DNA from: Burkholderia puraquae
GTDB taxonomy: Bacteria; Pseudomonadota; Gammaproteobacteria; Burkholderiales; Burkholderiaceae
Length of the DNA stretch: 64,000 nucleotides
Reading direction: 5' to 3'
NCBI RefSeq assembly: GCF_002099195.1
Contig: NZ_NBYX01000004.1
Location: 186,064 to 250,063, forward strand
In this document: positions 34,721 through 42,991 of the stretch, piece after piece
Position numbering within the stretch: the stretch's first letter is position 1
How the letters are laid out: each line of letters begins with the position of its first letter
Notes under the pieces: model-generated
What the model was told of the DNA's origin: nothing
The model's input: only the letters and a program-made list of their open reading frames with translations
Database searches by the model: none
Made by a program: the position numbers and the translations under genes

Positions 34721-37700
34721 ATGCATTTGCTGCGCACCACGCCAGGCGGCTTCGTCGACGATACGCAGGGCGTCGTCCGGATCGACCAGCAGCCGGCCGA
34801 CATCGTGATCCTGAGCTCGGCCGACACGACACTGTCGCTGCTCGCGAGCGTCGTACCGCACCTGCCGGCCGGCTTCCCGAGCGTGCGGCTCGCGAACGTC
34901 ACGTTCCTGCGGCAGCCGGCGTCGGTCGATTTCTACGTCGACGACGTGCTGCGGCACGCGAAGTCGGTCGTGATCGATCATCTCGGCGGCGAGGCGTACT
35001 GGCCGTACGGGATCGAGCAGGCCGTGTCGCTCGCGTCGAAGCGCAGGCAGCAGCTCGCGATGTTCTCGGGCGACCTGCAGGAAGACCCGAACCTCGTCGC
35101 GAAGAGCACCGTCGCGCCCGAGCTGTGCCGGCTGTGGTGGCGCTATCTGCGTGAAGGCGGCGTGCACAACGCCGAGGCGCTGCTGCGCAGCATTGCATTC
35201 CACACACTCGGGTTCGGCGACGAACCCGAACTGCCGCGCCCGCTGCCCGCCGCCGCGCTGTATCACCCGGCGCGCGACCGCGCGAGCGTCGACGACTGGC
35301 GGCCGCGCTGGACGCCCGGCGCGCCCGTCGTCGCGATCCTGTTCTATCGCGCGCACTGGCAGGCCGCGAACACGGCCGTGTTCGACGCGCTGGCCGATGC
35401 GCTCATCGAGGAAGGGCTGAATCCGCTGCCGATCGCGGTCACGTCGCTGAAGGACGCGGTGAGCCGCGAAGTCATCACGCAGCTCTGCGACACGCACGAG
35501 GTCGCGCTCGTGCTGAACACGACCGCGTTCGCGGCCGGCGCGATCGACCGCCCCGAACACGACGTGCTCGCCGGTGACGCACCGGTATTGCAGGTGATCC
35601 TGTCCGGCGGCAATCGCGACGCGTGGGTGGCCGACAACCAGGGCCTGCATGCGCGCGATATCGCAATGCATATCGCGCTGCCCGAGGTCGACGGCCGCAT
35701 CGTCACGCGCGCGGTGAGCTTCAAGGGGCTCGCGTACCGCTGCCCGCACACCGAGGTCGACGTCGTGCGCTACCAGCCGGACGCCGAGCGGATCGCGTTC
35801 GTCGCGGCGCTCGCGCGCGGCTGGTGCCGGCTGCGCACGCTCGACAATGCCGACAAGCGCGTCGCGCTGATTCTCGCGAACTATCCGCAAAGCGAAGGGC
35901 GGATCGGCAACGGCGTCGGGCTCGACACGCCGGCGTCCGCGCTGCGCGTGCTCGCGGCGCTGCGCGACGCGGGCTATGCGGTGGCCGACCTGCCGCCCGA
36001 CGGCGACGCGCTGATCGCGCGGCTCACCGAAGGCGTGACCAACGACGCAGCCGTGCATGCGCTGCGTCCCGCATTCCAGAGCTTCCCGCTGGCCGACTAT
36101 GTCGCGCGTTTCGCGCGGCTGCCGGCCGCCGTGCGCGACGCGCTGAACGAACGCTGGGGCCCGCCCGAGGCCGACCCGACACTGCGGCAAGGACGTTTCA
36201 CGATCGCCGGCTGGCGCGCGGGCAACGTGTTCGTCGGCATCCAGCCGTCGCGCTCACGCGGCGAGAACGACTACGCGAGCTACCACGACGCGGATCTCGT
36301 GCCGCCGCATGCGTATCTCGCGTTCTATTTCTGGCTGCGCGACGCGTATCGCATCGACGCGGTCATCCATCTCGGCAAGCACGGCAACCTCGAATGGCTG
36401 CCGGGCAAGAGCGTCGCGCTGTCCGATGCGTGCTGGCCCGACCTGACGCTCGGGCCGCTGCCGCACCTCTATCCGTTCATCGTCAACGATCCGGGCGAGG
36501 GCAGCCAGGCGAAGCGCCGCGCGCAGGCCGTGATCATCGATCACCTGATGCCGCCGCTCACGCGTGCGGAAAACTACGGCCCGCTGCAGGATCTCGAGCG
36601 GCAGGTCGACGAATACTACGAAGCGCTGATGGTCGATGCGCGGCGCGCGAAGCTGCTGCGCAAGACGATCCTCGCAACGATCGCCGAGCACCGGCTGCAT
36701 GACGAGCTGAGCGTATCGCCGCCGCGCGACGCGGGCGACGAGGATGCGCTGCTCACGCGCGTCGACGCATGGCTGTGCGAACTGAAGGAAGCGCAGATTC
36801 GCGACGGGCTGCATGTGTTCGGGGTATCGCCTGCCGAGCGTCAGCGCCGCGACACGCTGCTCGCGCTCGCGCGCTTTCCGGCCGGCGACGGCAAGGGCGC
36901 ACGGGCAGGATTGATCGGCGCGCTCGCGCGCGATCTCGGGCTCGGCGATGATTTCGATCCGCTCGCGGCCGACTGGGCCGCGCCGTGGGCCGGGCCGCGC
37001 CCGGCGATCCTGCAGGCGAGCGACGCATCGCCGTGGCGCCATGCGGGCGATACGCGCGAACGGCTCGAGCGGCTCGCTCAGCAATGGCTGGACGGGCTGT
37101 GTGCAGCCGACGGCGGCAACGCGGGCACCGATGCGACGCCCCCCGGCGACTGGCCGCACACGCTCGCCGTGATCGAGCGCGTCCGCGCAACGCTGCTGCC
37201 CGCACTCGACGCGTGCGGCGGCGAGGAAATGCGTCAGCTGCTGCGCGGGCTCGACGGCCGCTTCGTGCCGCCGGGGCCGAGCGGCTCGCCGTCGCGTGGC
37301 CGCCCCGACGTGCTGCCGACCGGCCGCAATTTCTACTCGGTCGACACGCGCGCGGTGCCGACCCAGGCCGCGTGGACGCTCGGCCTGAAATCCGCGCAGC
37401 AACTGATCGAGCGCCATCTGCAGGATCACGGCGACTATCCGCGTGCGATCGGCCTGTCCGTCTGGGGCACCGCGACGATGCGCACGGGCGGCGACGACAT
37501 CGCGCAGGCGTTCGCGCTGCTCGGCGTGCGGCCGAAATGGGCGCACGGCAGCCACCGCGTGACCGACTTCGAGATCCTGCCGATCGAGATCTTCGACCGG
37601 CCGCGCATCGACGTCACGCTGCGCGTGTCGGGCTTCTTCCGCGATGCGTTCCCGAACCTGATGCACCTGTTCGACGCGGCCGTGCAGGCAGTGGCCGCAC

Positions 37701-38530
37701 TCGACGAGCCCGAGACGCTGAACCCGATCCGCGCGCGCATCGAGCGCGAACACGCGAAATGGGTCACGCAGGGCGTGGCACCGGACGAAGCGCGGCGCCG
37801 CGCCGGCTGGCGCGTATTCGGCGCGCGGCCGGGCAGCTACGGCGCGGGCCTGCAGGACCTGATCGACCAGCGCCGCTGGCAGAGCGACGCCGATCTCGCC
37901 GATGCATACCGCCAGTGGGGCGGCCATGCGTATGCGCAGAACAGCGCGGGCGATGCCGCGGCCGACGTGTTCGGCGAGCGGCTCGCAACGATCGACGTCG
38001 TCGTGCAGAACCAGGACAGCCGCGAGCACGACATCCTCGATTCGAACGACTACTACCAGTTCCAGGGCGGGATGACGGCGGCCGTGCGGCACCTGTCCGG
38101 GCAGCAGCCGAGCATCTACCACGGCGATCACGCCAACCCGGTCGCGCCGAAGATGCGCACGCTGCGCGAGGAGATCGCACGCGTGATCCGCTCGCGCGTC
38201 GTCAACCCGAAATGGCTCGACGGCGTGAAGCGCCACGGCTACAAGGGCGCGGCCGAGATGGCGGCGACCGTCGACTACCTGTACGGCTATGACGCGACCG
38301 CGCGCGTGCTGTCGGACCACCAGTACGCGCTCGTGGCCGACGCGTACCTGTTCGACGATGCCACCCGCGCGTTCCTCGAACGGCACAACCCGAAGGCGCT
38401 GCACGGCATCTGCGAACGCTTCGTCGAGGCGATGCAGCGCGGGCTGTGGCAGCAGCCGGGCGACTATCGCGAGCGGATCGAAGCGGTCTGGCTCGCGAGC
38501 GAACAACTCCAGGAAGGGGGACGGCGATGA
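34721..38530 (+). CDS. cobN: Aerobic cobaltochelatase large subunit
   Basis: A 1269-residue protein of the CobN/BchH family, the subunit that binds the corrin and inserts Co2+ in an ATP-dependent complex with two AAA+-type partners. Recognisable segments include IQPSRSRGENDYASYHD, IHLGKHGNLEWLPGKSVAL near residue 550, GRNFYSVDTRAVPTQAAW near 867 and LDSNDYYQFQGGM near 1107. Length and order are normal for CobN. The stop overlaps the start of the ChlI-like gene (ATGA). The partners here are ChlI/ChlD-like rather than CobS/CobT. Confidence 0.95.
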   Translation: MHLLRTTPGGFVDDTQGVVRIDQQPADIVILSSADTTLSLLASVVPHLPAGFPSVRLANVTFLRQPASVDFYVDDVLRHAKSVVIDHLGGEAYWPYGIEQAVSLASKRRQQLAMFSGDLQEDPNLVAKSTVAPELCRLWWRYLREGGVHNAEALLRSIAFHTLGFGDEPELPRPLPAAALYHPARDRASVDDWRPRWTPGAPVVAILFYRAHWQAANTAVFDALADALIEEGLNPLPIAVTSLKDAVSREVITQLCDTHEVALVLNTTAFAAGAIDRPEHDVLAGDAPVLQVILSGGNRDAWVADNQGLHARDIAMHIALPEVDGRIVTRAVSFKGLAYRCPHTEVDVVRYQPDAERIAFVAALARGWCRLRTLDNADKRVALILANYPQSEGRIGNGVGLDTPASALRVLAALRDAGYAVADLPPDGDALIARLTEGVTNDAAVHALRPAFQSFPLADYVARFARLPAAVRDALNERWGPPEADPTLRQGRFTIAGWRAGNVFVGIQPSRSRGENDYASYHDADLVPPHAYLAFYFWLRDAYRIDAVIHLGKHGNLEWLPGKSVALSDACWPDLTLGPLPHLYPFIVNDPGEGSQAKRRAQAVIIDHLMPPLTRAENYGPLQDLERQVDEYYEALMVDARRAKLLRKTILATIAEHRLHDELSVSPPRDAGDEDALLTRVDAWLCELKEAQIRDGLHVFGVSPAERQRRDTLLALARFPAGDGKGARAGLIGALARDLGLGDDFDPLAADWAAPWAGPRPAILQASDASPWRHAGDTRERLERLAQQWLDGLCAADGGNAGTDATPPGDWPHTLAVIERVRATLLPALDACGGEEMRQLLRGLDGRFVPPGPSGSPSRGRPDVLPTGRNFYSVDTRAVPTQAAWTLGLKSAQQLIERHLQDHGDYPRAIGLSVWGTATMRTGGDDIAQAFALLGVRPKWAHGSHRVTDFEILPIEIFDRPRIDVTLRVSGFFRDAFPNLMHLFDAAVQAVAALDEPETLNPIRARIEREHAKWVTQGVAPDEARRRAGWRVFGARPGSYGAGLQDLIDQRRWQSDADLADAYRQWGGHAYAQNSAGDAAADVFGERLATIDVVVQNQDSREHDILDSNDYYQFQGGMTAAVRHLSGQQPSIYHGDHANPVAPKMRTLREEIARVIRSRVVNPKWLDGVKRHGYKGAAEMAATVDYLYGYDATARVLSDHQYALVADAYLFDDATRAFLERHNPKALHGICERFVEAMQRGLWQQPGDYRERIEAVWLASEQLQEGGRR

Positions 38531-39603
38531 CCGATCCGACGACGCACCGCGCGCGCGCGGTTTTTCCGTTTGCGGCGCTCGTCGCGCAGGACGCGTTGCA
38601 GCAGGCGCTGCTGCTCGCCGCGATCGACCCGTCGCTGGGCGGCGTGCTCGTGAGCGGGCCGCGCGGCACCGCGAAATCGACCGCGGCGCGCGGCCTCGCG
38701 GAGCTGTTGCCTGAAGGGCAGTTCGTCACGCTGCCGCTGTCGGCGAGCGACGAGCAGGTGACGGGTACGCTCGATCTCGCGCATGCACTCGCCGAAAGCG
38801 GCGTGCGTTTCCGGCCGGGGCTGCTCGCGAGGGCGCATCTCGGCGTGCTGTATGTCGACGAAGTGAACCTGCTCGCCGACGGGCTCGTCGATACGCTGCT
38901 CGACGTCGCCGCGAGCGGCGTGAATATCGTCGAGCGCGATGGCGTGTCGCACGCGCACGATGCGCGCTTCGTGCTGGTCGGCACGATGAATCCCGAGGAG
39001 GGCGAGCTGCGGCCGCAACTGCTCGATCGATTCGGGCTGATGGTCGAACTGGAGAACTGCTTCGACGCCATGCAGCGCGAGCGGATCGTGAAGGCGCGGC
39101 TTGCATTCGATCTCGATCCGGACGCGTTCCGCGCACGTCATGCCTCTGCACAACGCGAACTCGGCGACCGGATTCACGCGGCACGCGCCCGGCTCGCGGC
39201 ACTCGATTTCGACGACGCAGTCCATGCACGCGTCAGCGCGCTGTGCATCGACGCGGCCGTCGACGGGCTGCGTGCCGATCTCGTGATGCTGCGCGCCGCG
39301 CGCGCACTGGCCGCGCTGGAGCAGGCCGATGCGGTGACGGTGTCGCATGTGGCGCGTGTGGCCGAGGCGGTTCTTCGGCATCGGCGCCATGCGGGCTCGC
39401 CGCCATCGCCCAGTTCGTCGCAACAAAACAGCGAACGCGACGGTCGCGCTCCGCCCGATGCACGCGAGCACCCCGACGATCGATCGGGCGCGGCGAAGGA
39501 CGATGCCGCGGCAGCTCAGGGCGATTGGGGCTACCTGCCGCCCGAGCCGGCCGGGCTGCACGACGTGAAAGGCGTGGTGCCGCTACCGCTAAAAAAACGC
39601 TGA
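38527..39603 (+). CDS. ChlI-like AAA+ ATPase, small chelatase subunit (zero-frame product)
   Basis: A 358-residue AAA+ protein of the magnesium-chelatase ChlI/BchI type. Walker A GPRGTAKSTAARG is at residues 44-56, Walker B GVLYVDEVNLLADG near 113, GTMNPEEGELRPQLLDRFG near 155. An Asp/Ser/Pro-rich linker fills the last 60 residues before PLPLKKR and the stop. It should assemble with CobN as the ATP-driven motor of cobalt insertion. GGAAGGGGG precedes its ATG, which overlaps the cobN stop by four bases. The linker resembles the one joining AAA+ and VWA domains in ChlD. The gene ends at a strong -1 frameshift signal, so this is probably one of two products. Confidence 0.9.
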   Translation: MTDPTTHRARAVFPFAALVAQDALQQALLLAAIDPSLGGVLVSGPRGTAKSTAARGLAELLPEGQFVTLPLSASDEQVTGTLDLAHALAESGVRFRPGLLARAHLGVLYVDEVNLLADGLVDTLLDVAASGVNIVERDGVSHAHDARFVLVGTMNPEEGELRPQLLDRFGLMVELENCFDAMQRERIVKARLAFDLDPDAFRARHASAQRELGDRIHAARARLAALDFDDAVHARVSALCIDAAVDGLRADLVMLRAARALAALEQADAVTVSHVARVAEAVLRHRRHAGSPPSPSSSQQNSERDGRAPPDAREHPDDRSGAAKDDAAAAQGDWGYLPPEPAGLHDVKGVVPLPLKKR

Positions 39604-40280
39604 GCCATCGAGCCGGCGCTGCCGCGAACGCCGTTCGCGGTCCTCGATGGCAATCAGGCGCAGCCGCGCGCGTGCCGGGTACGGCACGCACCGGCACGGC
39701 CGTGGCGTGGCCGGCAACGCTCGCCGCGAAACGCGGCGGCCTGCTGCATCGCGGCCATCTGCGTTTCCGGAAACGTGCCGGCACGCCGCACGCACTGCAT
39801 TGCTTCGTGCTCGACTGCTCGGCGTCGATGCTGTCGCACGAGCGGCTCGCATTGGCGAAGGGGCTGATCGTTGCGTATTTCGACCAGGCCGCGCGCGACC
39901 GTGTCGAAACCGCGCTGATCTGCTTCGGCGGCAACGGCGCCGCGCGGCGCTTCGGCCCGGCCGTGCCGCGCTGGTGGAATGCTCGCTGGCTCGAACCGGT
40001 CGAGGGCGGCGGCGGCACGCCGCTCGCGGACGGCATCGCGGCCGCCGCACAGCTGCTCGCGCGCGCGGCGCGGCGCGAGCCCGGCAAGCAGCGCTGGCTG
40101 TGGGTGCTGTCCGACGGGCGCACGCGCGAGACGCCCGCGAAACCCGCGGCGGCCGATCACATCGTGTTCGTCGACTTCGACGATGCGGCCGTACGGATCG
40201 GGCAGGGCGCGCGGCTGGCCGCGGCGTGGGGCGCGCAGTGGGTAACGGCCGACGCGTTGTGCACGGGCCGCGCCGGCTGA
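38527..40280 (+). CDS. ChlD-like chelatase subunit made by -1 frameshift (AAA+ plus linker plus VWA)
   Basis: If ribosomes slip back one base at the A7 run 39591-39597, reading continues as KKTLSHRAG into the frame that ends at 40280, giving about 584 residues. The added part is the von Willebrand A domain of ChlD-type medium subunits: AWPATLAAKRG, then the MIDAS motif DCSASM near nt 39813, GGGGTPLADG and LSDGRTRE. The whole has the AAA+/acidic linker/VWA order and near-normal length of ChlD. Only CobN would then be needed to complete the chelatase, with the unshifted ChlI-like form as small subunit. No separate small-subunit gene is in the window. Confidence 0.7.
39591..39651 (+). promoter_or_regulatory. 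Programmed -1 ribosomal frameshift signal
   Basis: Slippery A AAA AAA lies at 39591-39597 in zero-frame phase CTA AAA AAA CGC TGA. A six-base spacer follows. A hairpin begins at 39604: an outer perfect 9-bp stem GCCATCGAG (39604-39612) with CTCGATGGC (39643-39651), and an inner perfect 8-bp stem CCGCGAAC (39622-39629) with GTTCGCGG (39633-39640). The zero-frame stop is directly behind the site. Confidence 0.75.
39597..40280 (+). CDS. VWA-domain coding segment of the ChlD-like subunit (-1 frame)
   Basis: About 227 residues, the 3' part of the frameshifted gene. It carries a complete MIDAS metal site: DxSxS as DCSASM, the Thr of GGTPL and the Asp of LSDGRT. Annotated alone it lacks a convincing start: the first ATG falls inside the MIDAS motif. 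The best alternative is GTG 39672 with only a weak AGGCG upstream. Independent translation from that GTG would give a 202-residue VWA protein and cannot be excluded. Confidence 0.7.
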   Translation, partial: TLSHRAGAAANAVRGPRWQSGAAARVPGTARTGTAVAWPATLAAKRGGLLHRGHLRFRKRAGTPHALHCFVLDCSASMLSHERLALAKGLIVAYFDQAARDRVETALICFGGNGAARRFGPAVPRWWNARWLEPVEGGGGTPLADGIAAAAQLLARAARREPGKQRWLWVLSDGRTRETPAKPAAADHIVFVDFDDAAVRIGQGARLAAAWGAQWVTADALCTGRAG

Positions 40281-40341
40281 TGGCCGGCCGGCGGTGCGCT
40301 ATGATCGCCGCTTCTGCTTCAACCCATTGGAAAAACCCGCC

Positions 40342-40794
40342 ATGCAAGTACTGGTCGATGCCGACGCGTGTCCCGCCGTCATCAAGGACATGCTGTTTCG
40401 CGCCGCGCGTCGTGCCGAAATCGGCGTGACGCTGGTCGCGAACCAGTTTCTGCGCACACCGCCGTCGCCGTTCATCAAGGCGGTGCAGGTGCCGGCCGGC
40501 TTCGACGTGGCCGATGCGCGCATCGTCGAGCTGGCGGAAGCGGGTGACCTCGTGATCACCGCCGACATCCCGCTGGCCGCCGCCGTGCTCGACAAGGGTG
40601 CGCATGCGCTCGACCCGCGCGGCAACTGGTTCAGCCGCGAGAACATCGAGGAACGCCTGTCGACGCGCGCGATGATGGATCAGTTGCGCAGCACCGGGAT
40701 CGACACCGGCGGGCCGGCGCCGTTCAGCGCGCGCGACGGCAAGGCGTTTGCCTCGCAGCTCGACCGTTTCCTGGCGCGGCACGGCAAGCCTTGA
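40342..40794 (+). CDS. YaiI/YqxD family protein (UPF0178)
   Basis: A 150-residue conserved protein of unknown role. The family signature is clear: DADACPAVIKDML at the start, VANQFLRTP, GDLVITADIPLA in the middle and LDPRGNWFSRENI. The fold is PIN-like, with conserved Asp residues. ATG 40342 is chosen because it starts the conserved part; the upstream frame is not coding. It stands alone between the cob operon and a DUF1993 gene. Confidence 0.88.
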   Translation: MQVLVDADACPAVIKDMLFRAARRAEIGVTLVANQFLRTPPSPFIKAVQVPAGFDVADARIVELAEAGDLVITADIPLAAAVLDKGAHALDPRGNWFSRENIEERLSTRAMMDQLRSTGIDTGGPAPFSARDGKAFASQLDRFLARHGKP

Positions 40795-40965
40795 GTTCGC
40801 GTTGCGACGGTTGCGCGTCGTGACCCTCCTGCGTGGGGCAGCACCCGCACGCGCCACGTGCCATATCGTCGGGGCCGAATCGAGTCGCGCCCATCGCCCA
40901 GGCCGGAGTGCAGATTTGTGCCGACGCTGCTATCGTGGCGCAAACCACAACACAGGAGCGCACGC

Positions 40966-41538
40966 GTGTCACCGACCCAACTTCTCGTCCCGACCTTCAC
41001 CCAGATGCTGCGTGCGCAGAGCGCATGGCTCGACAAGGCTGTCGCACACCGGCAAGCCGCGGGCGACGCGCCCGATGCGGCGATGACGCTGAAGCTGGCG
41101 CCCGACATGTATCCGCTTGCGGCGCAGGTGCGCTTCTCGTGCTTCCAGGCGATGGAGCCCGTCCATCGCCTGCGTCGCGAACCGGTGCCGGCTGCGCTGC
41201 TGGCATTGCGCGAGGCAGGATGGAACGCGGATGCGCAGCCCGGCACGCTCGCCGACGCGCAGGCGATCATCGCCGGCACGCTCGCCTTTCTCGATGAACT
41301 CGCGCCGGATGCGCTCGACGGCGGTGCCGCGCTGCCGATCGCGCTCGAGTTGCCGAACGGCGTCGCGTTCGACATGACGGGCGAACAGTACGCGCGCGAC
41401 TGGGCGCTGCCGCAGTTCTACTTCCACGCGATCGCCGCGTACGCGATCCTGCGCCACCACGGCGTCGAACTCGGCAAGGCCGACTACGTGCCGCACATGC
41501 TCGCGTACGTCCGGCCGGGCACGATTCCGCAAGGGTGA
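40966..41538 (+). CDS. DUF1993 family protein
   Basis: A 190-residue conserved protein with the pattern of DUF1993: FTQMLRAQSAWLDKA near the start, LAPDMYPLAAQVRFSC, and FYFHAIAAYAILRHHGVELGK near the end. It is helical and related to the DinB-like four-helix group; its function is unknown. The start is GTG at 40966 with AGGAG seven bases before; no ATG fits. It is followed after 31 bases by the phosphatase-like gene. Confidence 0.87.
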   Translation: MSPTQLLVPTFTQMLRAQSAWLDKAVAHRQAAGDAPDAAMTLKLAPDMYPLAAQVRFSCFQAMEPVHRLRREPVPAALLALREAGWNADAQPGTLADAQAIIAGTLAFLDELAPDALDGGAALPIALELPNGVAFDMTGEQYARDWALPQFYFHAIAAYAILRHHGVELGKADYVPHMLAYVRPGTIPQG

Positions 41539-41569
41539 GCAGTCGGGCGTCGGGCAACCGCGAAGCGAC

Positions 41570-41896
41570 ATGACGCGGGCACTCTTCATCTGCAGCCGCA
41601 ACCGGCTGCGCAGCCCGACGGCCGAAGCGGTATTCGCCGCGTGGCCGGACGTCGAAACCGACTCCGCGGGCCTCGCGCCCGACGCGGACACGCGCCTGTC
41701 CGCCGAGCAGCTCGACTGGGCCGACGTCGTGTTCGTGATGGAGCGTGCGCACAAGGCGAGGCTGGCGGCGCAATTCGGCGCGCATCTGCGGCACAAGAAG
41801 CTTGTGTGCCTCGACATTCCCGACCGCTACGCGTACATGCAGCCCGAACTCGTCACGCTGCTCGAACGCAAGGCCGGCCCGTTCCTGCGCGCGTGA
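41570..41896 (+). CDS. Low-molecular-weight protein tyrosine phosphatase-like protein
   Basis: A 108-residue protein. The N-terminal FICSRNRLRSPTAE holds the C-x5-R active-site loop of low-molecular-weight phosphatases, with Cys at residue 8 and Arg at 14. LDIPDRYAY near residue 84 replaces the usual DP-loop, keeping an Asp. It is shorter than classical members (about 150 residues), as is common in this family branch. Activity is likely but not certain. Confidence 0.75.
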   Translation: MTRALFICSRNRLRSPTAEAVFAAWPDVETDSAGLAPDADTRLSAEQLDWADVVFVMERAHKARLAAQFGAHLRHKKLVCLDIPDRYAYMQPELVTLLERKAGPFLRA

Positions 41897-41917
41897 CCGG
41901 CGCGGGCGATGCCGACG

Positions 41918-42340
41918 TCAGCGCAACCGGCCGTTCGCGATCGCCGAAAAACAGTCGAGACGCAGCAGTTCGATGATCTTGCGCGTCGGCACACTTGCAC
42001 GAAGCGTGTCGAGCCGGTCGACGGTGAACCACTTGCAGCGGGCGATCTCGTTGCTCGCGCGCGGCGTCAGGTGCGCCGGCACGTCGGCCACGAACACGTG
42101 ATGGAGCTTCGTCAGCCCGCCGAACTGCACCGCGTAGTCGAGCGCGAGCCCCTCCAGCCGCGTTTCCTCGGCGAGTTCCCGAAGTGCGGCATCGAGCGGC
42201 GTTTCGCCACGCCGGATCGTGCCGCCCGGCAGCGACCAGCGCGATGCGGCGCGGGCGACCAGCAGCACGCTGCTGCGCTGGCGGCACACGATCGTGGCGC
42301 GTTCCTTGATGACGGCGAGAGTGTCCGGCCCGGTACTCAT
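41918..42340 (-). CDS. Nudix hydrolase
   Basis: A 140-residue protein with a complete Nudix box, GGTIRRGETPLDAALRELAE followed by ETRLEG, matching G-x5-E-x7-REUxEExGU near residues 39-63. Nudix enzymes hydrolyse nucleoside diphosphates linked to another group; the substrate is not predictable here. A C-terminal helix carries ARCKWFTVDRL. It converges with the phosphatase-like gene. Confidence 0.85.
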   Translation of the reverse strand: MSTGPDTLAVIKERATIVCRQRSSVLLVARAASRWSLPGGTIRRGETPLDAALRELAEETRLEGLALDYAVQFGGLTKLHHVFVADVPAHLTPRASNEIARCKWFTVDRLDTLRASVPTRKIIELLRLDCFSAIANGRLR

Positions 42341-42476
42341 GTTCGGTAAAACGGGTGCTGGATCGTGGAGAAAATGCGCGTCGACGGCTCGCTACCCGGC
42401 AGCGGGCCGCGACGGCGTACAGGCAGCCGCAGCGATCTTACCGGCCGTTCATGACAGTTCCGTGCACGGCGCCGGA

Positions 42477-42716
42477 CTACGCGTGCGTATAGATCCCGCT
42501 GCGCGCCGGCTTCGCGTGGCGTGGCTGCCGGCGCTTGTGAACGGCGCGCCGATGGTGGCGCGGCGGCGGCGTCGCGTGCCGGTGCGCGGGCCGTGCGGTC
42601 GGCGCCGCGCCCGGCATCCCGGTCTGTCCTTCGCCGAAGTGGAACGTCTGGGTTTGCGCATGACCGACGCCCAGCGTCGACGCCAGCACGAAGGCTGCCA
42701 GCAGCATCCGTTTCAT
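42477..42716 (-). CDS. Small secreted His/Pro/Arg-rich protein
   Basis: A 79-residue protein with a clear signal peptide (KRMLLAAFVLASTLGVGHAQ, cut after HAQ). The mature part of about 58 residues is very basic and rich in His, Pro and Arg (RPAHRHATPPPRHHRRAV). I do not recognise a family. A periplasmic metal-binding or nucleic-acid-binding role is possible from composition alone. GGCGGA lies in front of the ATG. Confidence 0.6.
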   Translation of the reverse strand: MKRMLLAAFVLASTLGVGHAQTQTFHFGEGQTGMPGAAPTARPAHRHATPPPRHHRRAVHKRRQPRHAKPARSGIYTHA

Positions 42717-42869
42717 GAATGATCCGCCCGATTTTTTGAGATGAAGATTGCCCGCCAGCTTAGCGAAAGGCGGGGCGCTACCGCAACCGGCCCGCGTTCG
42801 GTGTCGCCCCCACTTGCGCCCGGCGGCGTCTTCCGCTCGGCTTCAGGGTGCCGCCGGGGTTGACAACAT
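42717..42869. other. Intergenic region before the CoA-transferase operator
   Basis: No gene seen. A TTGACA-like element at 42860-42865 may be the -35 of the operon, paired with TATAAA at 42886-42891. The 20-base spacer is longer than ideal. Confidence 0.4.
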
Positions 42870-42907
42870 AATTCCTGAGTGTGAATATAAATTCACGCAC
42901 AAGAATT
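42870..42907 (+). promoter_or_regulatory. Extended palindromic operator before the CoA-transferase operon
   Basis: The core GTGAAT-ATAA-ATTCAC (42881-42896) is a perfect 6-bp inverted repeat. It is flanked symmetrically, six bases away on each side, by AATTC (42870-42874) and GAATT (42903-42907). It overlaps the likely -10 element. The IclR regulator encoded at the end of the cluster is the natural candidate to bind it. Confidence 0.65.
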
Positions 42908-42991
42908 ATTCAGCGAATCCGGAAGGTCGCGCCGCAGGCGCCGGGCCGCCGGAACCGGCAGTCCGATCAACCGGAACCAGGAGCGGGACGC

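Noticed and set aside
33632-36190. An 852-codon minus-strand frame over cobW and cobN
   Set aside because: Same kind of antisense shadow; cobW and the CobN signature segments are clear on the plus strand.
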